Below, piece by piece: positions 60,256 to 64,000 of a stretch of 64,000 nt of DNA. Under the pieces are notes generated by a model that searched no databases, had not been told where the DNA came from, and was given only the letters and a program-made list of their open reading frames with translations. This DNA is from Nipponacmea schrenckii (Eukaryota; Mollusca; Gastropoda; Lottiidae). The first letter of the stretch is position 1. Each line of letters begins with the position of its first letter. The stretch lies in assembly GCA_030562195.1 (NCBI GenBank), contig JAUJPP010000012.1, forward strand, positions 8,370,001 to 8,434,000, in the 5' to 3' direction. Position numbers and translations under genes: made by a program.

Positions 60256-62162
60256 ATTTTAACTGATAATGAATAATGATAAACCATCATTAATAATAAT
60301 TTCATTAACCGCTATTACAATAGTGATAACTGTGTTTTAATTAACTTACATTAGAAAAGTACAAGTGAGCAAGAAAATTAAATATATATTAACATTTATT
60401 TCAATTTTGTCGATTTGTTATATTTAATATATATGTGTGTTAAGGCAACGATTTTTACTATTGTGAACTTACTGATGGTTTAGTCCAAATGTATTATGAT
60501 TGGTTCTATTTTCGGGTGTGTTGATAGTTTTATGTACGTCAAATTTGGACGTATATATGTAAATTTCCGTTGCCCCTGTTAGACCACCGTTTGTTCTTGC
60601 GTCAAAATAAAATTTGATCTACCAAAAACTTTAATAACAGTTTTGTAAGATTCTTTAGGAATTTTGTGTTTATTTTTATATCCACAAGATCTAGACCATG
60701 TTACAATAATTAAGGGTACGGAGTTTTTTACCTTGATCTACGGACAATATAATTTTAATCGTGGTTTGTCAGGTTAATAGAATCTAGGAAACTTGACGTA
60801 TTATTCCAGGTTTGTGGATCAAGTGTTCTTTTGTATAAATAAAAAATGGGAACGTTGGTGTCACTTCTTATTGGCTAATGAGTTAATTGCAAATATACCT
60901 TAGAATATAAAAATTAAGTCCAATAAATTTGTAAACCTGCAGGTTGTTAGTATCATTCTTTGCATGAGAACAATGTTAGTAGTTTTGAGTTTTGAGCTTC
61001 TCGTTGGCTTAGCTGGATTTGGTCGAGCTGAGCGAGAGTTGCTCACCGCGGAAAAATTATTGCTTAGCGGACAATTGTTCACCAAGGAAATAAAATATAG
61101 GACAATTGACCCACCGGAAAATTTTATAGCATCTTTCTTTTCATCTATTCAATTCCTTAGGCCAATGGCTCTTTATAACATATATATATGAGTCAGCCTA
61201 CCTGACGTAAGGTTCGGGAGCTAGGATGAGTCAATGTCTATAGGGACTGCTCTGGGTTACGGTTCTTTTTCAGAATTATTTATAAACTACGCCATCCTGC
61301 CAGTTAATGTGTCAGGGATAGCATAAATCCTCAATAAGACACCAGAAGAGGCTTATTTGATTCCTATGCTGATATATGATGATCTTTTGTTATTAATGTA
61401 GCTTGTTAATGGAAGCATTAAACATGATATATGTAAAACTGCGGTGAGCAATATTAAGTTATTTGTCCAGTGTACTGTACGTACCTCGAGATGAGCACTA
61501 ACTGCTCATGTATAATCAAAAGTCAACGTATCCTCGATTTGAGCGGTTGAATCTCGTCATGGCCATGGTATCTCCTGGTTTGATCACATGAGTGCTTAAG
61601 CATTATAAATTGTTTAGGTAGGTTAAGTATAGTATGTGGTGCATTTTATAGAAAATAGGTTTAAAAGATAATCTCTTGTTGCATTTTGTAATATATTGAT
61701 TTAACCCTCCTAATGATCCCGTCTTATCTGGCATTATACTATTTCCGTGTCACGGTAAATTTCATAACGTTTTTCATATGTTACACGTTTTATTATGACA
61801 CAAGTCATATTATCTTTTGTTTAATAAAAAATCTGACATAAAAGACATCATTTATAAAGAGACATGATACCTCTTAAAATATGCATTGGTGAGTTCCGTT
61901 GAATCGTTCCCCACATTTAAATTATGAAAACCTTCAACTGACTCTATAGAACATGTGGAGTATTTATTTAATGCTTGCTAAAGATCAAGACCATCTTAAA
62001 GTTTTAAGTACAAAATGTTAATTATGGAATTAATATCTATATCTTTACTGTTGATCTTGATATCAAAGTAAAAATGGAAGCGACAAATGCTGTAACCTTT
62101 CAATTATTGCATCAATTGAACATCATAGATGTTTTTTTTTTTACAAGAATTTGGAGTCTTTC
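60256..62162. other. Non-coding stretch
   Basis: Probable intron if exon B is real. At 60537-60605 is a fragment resembling the head of the tandem-core element (GGACGTATATATG ... GTTGCCCCTGTTAGACC). The 75-residue plus-strand frame at 60964-61191 starts with a hydrophobic stretch, but I see no family or acceptor to support it. Confidence 0.35.
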
Positions 62163-62484
62163 AAGGGATAATAGGTCTTAGCATGAACATAAAATTTTAG
62201 TTCTCTAAAAAGGTCAATATGAGTGTATATTCATCAGGGAACTTACCTGTGTCATCTCTTAAAATCTTGAAAACTCGCAAAAATACGTCATTTTTGAAAA
62301 ACGCTTAATCAATTCATTAAGCGTTTTTCAATAATACATCTTTATGGATAATTGCTTAGTTTTTTGGATATTTATTTTTTTTTTATGTTATTTATGATAG
62401 GTATATTTACTGATGAATAGAGCTCTTACTGACCAAATTTAAAATTTTCAAAGTTTATGTTCATTCTAAGACCTATTATCCCTT
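62163..62484. mobile_element. Foldback MITE with perfect central palindrome
   Basis: AAGGGATAATAGGTCTTAG plus ATGAACATAAA at the left pairs with TTTATGTTCAT plus CTAAGACCTATTATCCCTT at the right. Similarity continues inward (AGGTCAATATGAG..TATTCATCAGGG against CTGATGAATAGAGCTCTTACTGACC, inverted). The centre, 62296-62329, is GAAAAACGCTTAAT, CAATTC, ATTAAGCGTTTTTC, a perfect 14-base stem. No coding content. Confidence 0.75.
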
Positions 62485-64000
62485 TAACTCATTAATTTAT
62501 GTGATGTATACTGCATATATATTTTCTTTAGCAATTGTTAGATCATTGTAAATTTTCCCCATTACTCCTGTTCTTTCAGATTTAGACAAACTATTGCTCA
62601 TTATTCCCGTTCTGTTTTAGATTTAGAAAAACTCTTGCAAATTATTCTGCACATTTGTATCTTATTTGGGAATCATGCAAAGCTGTTACTATGATCATGT
62701 AAACTGATAAACTAATTTTCGAATTCAGAGTGTAAATTGTTATCGAAATATTCAGATCATCTAATTTGTGGACATCTTTCAAAATAAATTGAGATCCTGT
62801 ATCTTATTTTGGATAATGTTTTTCTTGTAATATATAAAACTACTAGTTATTTTCAGTAGGAAATAGATTAATGTCAACCTCAAAACTCACTATTCCTCTC
62901 GTCCATAAATTGATAAAAACAAAATCTCTTTCATTTTGATGACGCTGAACAGTAGATTGTAATACTTAAGTTTTACACTATATTAGACTCCAAGTTTGTG
63001 GAAAATCAGACAGGTTCAGTAAGTTGCCGAAGGCAATGTAAGTCAAATGACTGCATTTTGCTGAACACGGATTTTTACTTATGTTACAACGACGGTGAAT
63101 AAGAATTTAGACCAGTTAATCAGTTTTAATGAAGACGCTATCCAATGAAGCCGTCAAATGTTAATTCAATTAGAGCTATAATATGATAAATTTAATAAGA
63201 TTTCAGATTTACTTCTTTCTAGTCATAAGATTGTAATATTTCCCGTTACATGTATTAAACGCTCAGATTTCATCATTTCATAAGATCATCAAATATATCT
63301 AAATTTTTTGGAGGACTATGCATATGAATAAATTTCATCTAAATCACGTCATGAATCAGCCTTTTAGTCAATGACGCAGACTTATTTATTCTACGTCTTT
63401 GCATTTAGTTGTAAAATTGTGAAATGGAAAAAAACTATAATTCAGCTGGTTTACTTTTAAACCTGGTAATTTGGTGTGTTAACCAGGATAACTTAAAATC
63501 TGTTATTTTTTTAACACAAGAATGTCTGTAATAATACATCATAATTGATGATTTCTAACACCTAAAGGTTTAATACAACAACTTAATTAAAGACTAAATA
63601 ATCTTTTTGACTTATCATCAAGCCAACAATTTGCCTGAGGCCACCATTACCTCACAAACTTTTAACAGAAAAACAATGGATGTAGGCTAGAAAAAACATT
63701 TAAAGGACAAAATAAACGTATATAGGAAATCAAAGATGATGATAGGCAATTCACACAAAAGAAAACTTTTTTGTATAAAAAAGAGTTGATCATTCATAAT
63801 TTAATGTGATCATTTAATGATAGTTGGGTGACGGACTATTCAGCTAAATCTCTAAGCTAACCAATATGTTGGTCATATTTTGGGCTGTCGGAAATAATCG
63901 ATATATCGGGATACGAGACACCTGGAAGCAATATATCGATATTGATCTGAGCGTATCGACAATCGACATATAGTAAAAAATAGAGCATTCTAGTATAATA
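62485..64000. other. Non-coding stretch to window end
   Basis: AT-rich without a supported gene. The last 120 bases have repeated ATCGATATATCG-like words in both orientations (63898-63990), perhaps the edge of another inverted-repeat element cut by the window. Confidence 0.35.

Noticed and set aside
60964..61191. Secreted-looking 75-residue protein
   Set aside because: Hydrophobic start, but no family, no splice context and no clear poly(A) signal; not enough support.

Overview
This is AT-rich animal nuclear DNA with spliced genes, long introns and many dispersed repeats. The ACBD6 orthologue, a divergent cystine-knot hormone gene, a Tc1-type transposon and tandem-core elements resembling the molluscan 'pearl' type suggest a lophotrochozoan, most likely a mollusc. 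That placement is inference; nothing here fixes the species.

Region 1 (1-8.9 kb, + and - strands). A 670-bp foldback transposon with a flanking 8-9 bp direct repeat lies at 113-781. Next is a two-coding-exon gene (2833-3123 and 5877-6008) for a small secreted cystine-knot protein related to the thyrostimulin alpha subunit (GPA2). It has a candidate TATA box and non-coding first exon at 1364-1492. Its introns carry an internally deleted Tc1 element and a TTAA-flanked non-autonomous element. A tandem-core repeat follows, then an unrecognised two-TM protein on the minus strand (7575-7982).

Region 2 (8.9-12.8 kb). A complete six-exon ACBD6 gene (acyl-CoA-binding domain plus two ankyrin repeats) reads through with consistent splice phases to a 253-residue protein.

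Region 3 (12.8-28 kb). Mostly repeats: a homopolymer-rich block, a foldback relative with a tandem-core element nested in it, a 2.2-kb minisatellite of about 37 bp, copies of dispersed repeats, a second tandem-core element, a 101-bp tandem array and a decayed LINE reverse transcriptase.

Region 4 (28-64 kb). Almost all non-coding. Two short candidate first coding exons (28308-28446 and 59773-59836), both plus strand and both ending in phase 1 at strong donors, fit alternative promoters of one gene whose body lies beyond the right edge. Between them lie a 25-bp AT-rich array, a broken Ser/Thr/Pro-rich reading frame on the minus strand, a 38-bp minisatellite (48.3-50.0 kb), a perfect 33-bp inverted repeat, an 88-bp MITE and some unrecognised minus-strand reading frames. 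Another foldback element sits at 62.2-62.5 kb.

I found no rRNA, tRNA or CRISPR array. Exon models are read by eye from splice sites and reading frames; no transcript or database evidence was used.
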